A stretch of DNA of 6,749 bases from Methanosarcinaceae archaeon. Lineage in GTDB: Archaea > Halobacteriota > Methanosarcinia > Methanosarcinales > Methanosarcinaceae. The translations under genes were made by a program, and so were the position numbers. Of this stretch, positions 5,543 through 6,749 are shown piece after piece; the first letter of the stretch is position 1, and each line of letters starts with the position of its first letter. Below the pieces are notes generated by a model. It was given only the letters and a program-made list of their open reading frames with translations. It was not told the DNA's origin and searched no databases. The DNA lies in NCBI GenBank assembly GCA_030596385.1, contig JAUVKD010000048.1, forward strand, positions 1 through 6,749, in the 5' to 3' direction.

Positions 5543-6749
5543 ATGGCAGAAAAGAGAAAGCGAACCGCAGAGGATGCCACCGAAATGACAGCGCGGCATT
5601 ATATGCGACCCGAAATAAGAGATACGATCATGAGGATTGCAACAGACGGCAACATAAGCCGCGCTGGTAATGGCAATTTTGAAGAATGGTACCGATACGG
5701 CACACGGTCAAAAGTCCATTACAACCTTTCAAATGTGGATGATTACAACCGATTAGTAGCACGGTATAAAAGTTTGTACTGGACTCTGAACATGTTCGAC
5801 GAGAATCTCTACGCCTTGAATTACAACCAGTCTTTACCAGAAACTGAACGCATTCCAAAGACAAACAGCACCAGGATAAGCAGAGAAAACACCAGAAGTT
5901 ACTCAATGGCTGTTGATATCGATAAAGAGAATGGTACAGATATCCACGATCCGAAAGTAATTAAAGCCCTTGAGGACATGGCCCAATTTTACGCGGATGA
6001 ATTCCGAAAACACGCACCAAACAGCGTATACGCCGCTTTCAGTGGTGGCGGAATTCACGTGTACGTACACCACGGCGTTTTAACTCCGTTCTTCCAACAA
6101 TTTGAGATACCATCACAAATCGATGCAGGCATGCAAATATTATGCAACATCTTTGATTTGTATCTGGACGATATCCGGAAACGGTTTTTTGATAAATACC
6201 CTGAACACGAAGGGCAGGCGAAGCCTGACAGTCTCAACAACGCAAAGCGTATTTTCAAAACGTTGTTCAGTGTGCATAGGAGTGCACCGTATGCGGTAAT
6301 ACCATTGGAGATCCATAATATAAAAATCGATTTCGATAAAGCAAAATTGCCACTAAAAAAAAATATCATCGATGCCGGTAAAATATGGTATACCCGATAC
6401 GACACAGATAACGCATTTCTGCAAAACCTCCAGCAATACGAAGAAGCAGCGACCACAAAACAGCAAAAAAAGGAATATGTTCAAGCGGTCCCGATGGGAG
6501 ACGGCGAACCCCTTCGCGATATGTCGCAGTATCCGCCATGTATCCGGAACATCTTCAATCACCCGACCGGATCAACCAGGGGTTTACGTGTGGTTGCGTC
6601 GTTCCTTGGTGATATGCGTGTGCCTGCTCAGGAAGCATCCGATATATTTTACAATCTGGCTAATAAATGGAATGCTGAAACATCCAACATATTTGAAACA
6701 TCTTATGGCAAACTGCATACACCACGGTGCATAAAATTGAATGATCCTA
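5543..6749 (+). CDS. archaeo-eukaryotic primase, PriS-like domain followed by PriL C-terminal-like domain (3'-truncated by window edge)
   Basis: The reading frame stays open to the last base, giving 402 visible residues. The AEP catalytic motifs are present. Motif I is VDID (Asp125, Asp127; metal binding), motif II is SGGGIHVYV (S167 to H172; nucleotide binding), and a motif III-like block runs PDSLNNAKRIFKTLFSVHRS (Asp229, His245, Arg246), followed by IDFD as in PriS. From residue 331 the sequence changes character: PPCIR (Cys333), GLRVVASFLGDM, and PRCIKLND (Cys396). This resembles the iron-sulphur domain of the large primase subunit PriL, whose first cysteine lies in a similar P-x-C motif; further cysteines would lie beyond the edge. 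The ATG directly follows the helicase TGA, with GGCGGTG (5530-5536) 6 nt upstream. It should make primers, and perhaps longer DNA, for element replication. The AEP call is strong; the PriL-like fusion is inference from motif pattern. Confidence 0.88.
   Translation, partial: MAEKRKRTAEDATEMTARHYMRPEIRDTIMRIATDGNISRAGNGNFEEWYRYGTRSKVHYNLSNVDDYNRLVARYKSLYWTLNMFDENLYALNYNQSLPETERIPKTNSTRISRENTRSYSMAVDIDKENGTDIHDPKVIKALEDMAQFYADEFRKHAPNSVYAAFSGGGIHVYVHHGVLTPFFQQFEIPSQIDAGMQILCNIFDLYLDDIRKRFFDKYPEHEGQAKPDSLNNAKRIFKTLFSVHRSAPYAVIPLEIHNIKIDFDKAKLPLKKNIIDAGKIWYTRYDTDNAFLQNLQQYEEAATTKQQKKEYVQAVPMGDGEPLRDMSQYPPCIRNIFNHPTGSTRGLRVVASFLGDMRVPAQEASDIFYNLANKWNAETSNIFETSYGKLHTPRCIKLNDP

Noticed and set aside
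6055..6456. 133-codon open frame on the minus strand within the primase gene.
   Set aside because: It lies wholly antisense to clear primase motifs, has a composition typical of an antisense shadow, and shows no recognisable domain or ribosome binding site.

Overview
This window looks like part of an archaeal mobile genetic element: an integrated plasmid, a provirus, or a related element. All convincing genes lie on the + strand. The archaeal assignment rests on four things seen in the sequence: a tyrosine integrase with a C-terminal four-cysteine zinc ribbon, a primase that appears to join PriS-like and PriL-like parts, TATA-like promoter elements, and GGAGG/GGTGAT-type ribosome binding sites. 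By eye the base composition is moderately AT-rich in genes and very AT-rich between about 2193 and 2554. I cannot name the species. A mesophilic methanogen or related euryarchaeote is my guess, not a demonstrated fact.

Layout. At 1-747 is the 3' end of a P-loop ATPase gene whose Walker B motif is visible; it may be a packaging or DNA-transfer ATPase of the FtsK/HerA/Zot type. At 748-977 is a gene-free stretch with a hairpin, an imperfect inverted repeat, and a 61-bp structure with 13-bp perfect terminal inverted repeats. At 978-2192 is the integrase. At 2193-2554 is an AT-rich gap with a probable terminator, a family of GTGTATTA-like repeats in both orientations, a tandem array of 7-bp repeats, and a palindrome-overlapped promoter. 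From 2555 to the right edge runs a tightly packed operon: a ribbon-helix-helix regulator, a 66-aa unknown protein, a small Cys-rich protein, a 220-aa unknown protein with a possible winged-helix end, a short gap filled with 9-bp iteron-like repeats (which may also encode a 54-aa CxxC protein), a compact UvrD-like SF1 helicase, and a primase cut off by the window end.

How it works together. The helicase-primase pair is probably the replication module. It recalls the pairing of an SF1 helicase with a PriS/PriL-fused primase-polymerase known from pTN2-family plasmids of Thermococcales. No initiator (Rep, RepH/Orc1/Cdc6, MCM) is visible, so the two repeat regions are the best candidate origins or operators. 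The integrase would handle insertion and excision, the RHH protein probably regulates the operon, and the upstream ATPase may act in packaging or transfer.
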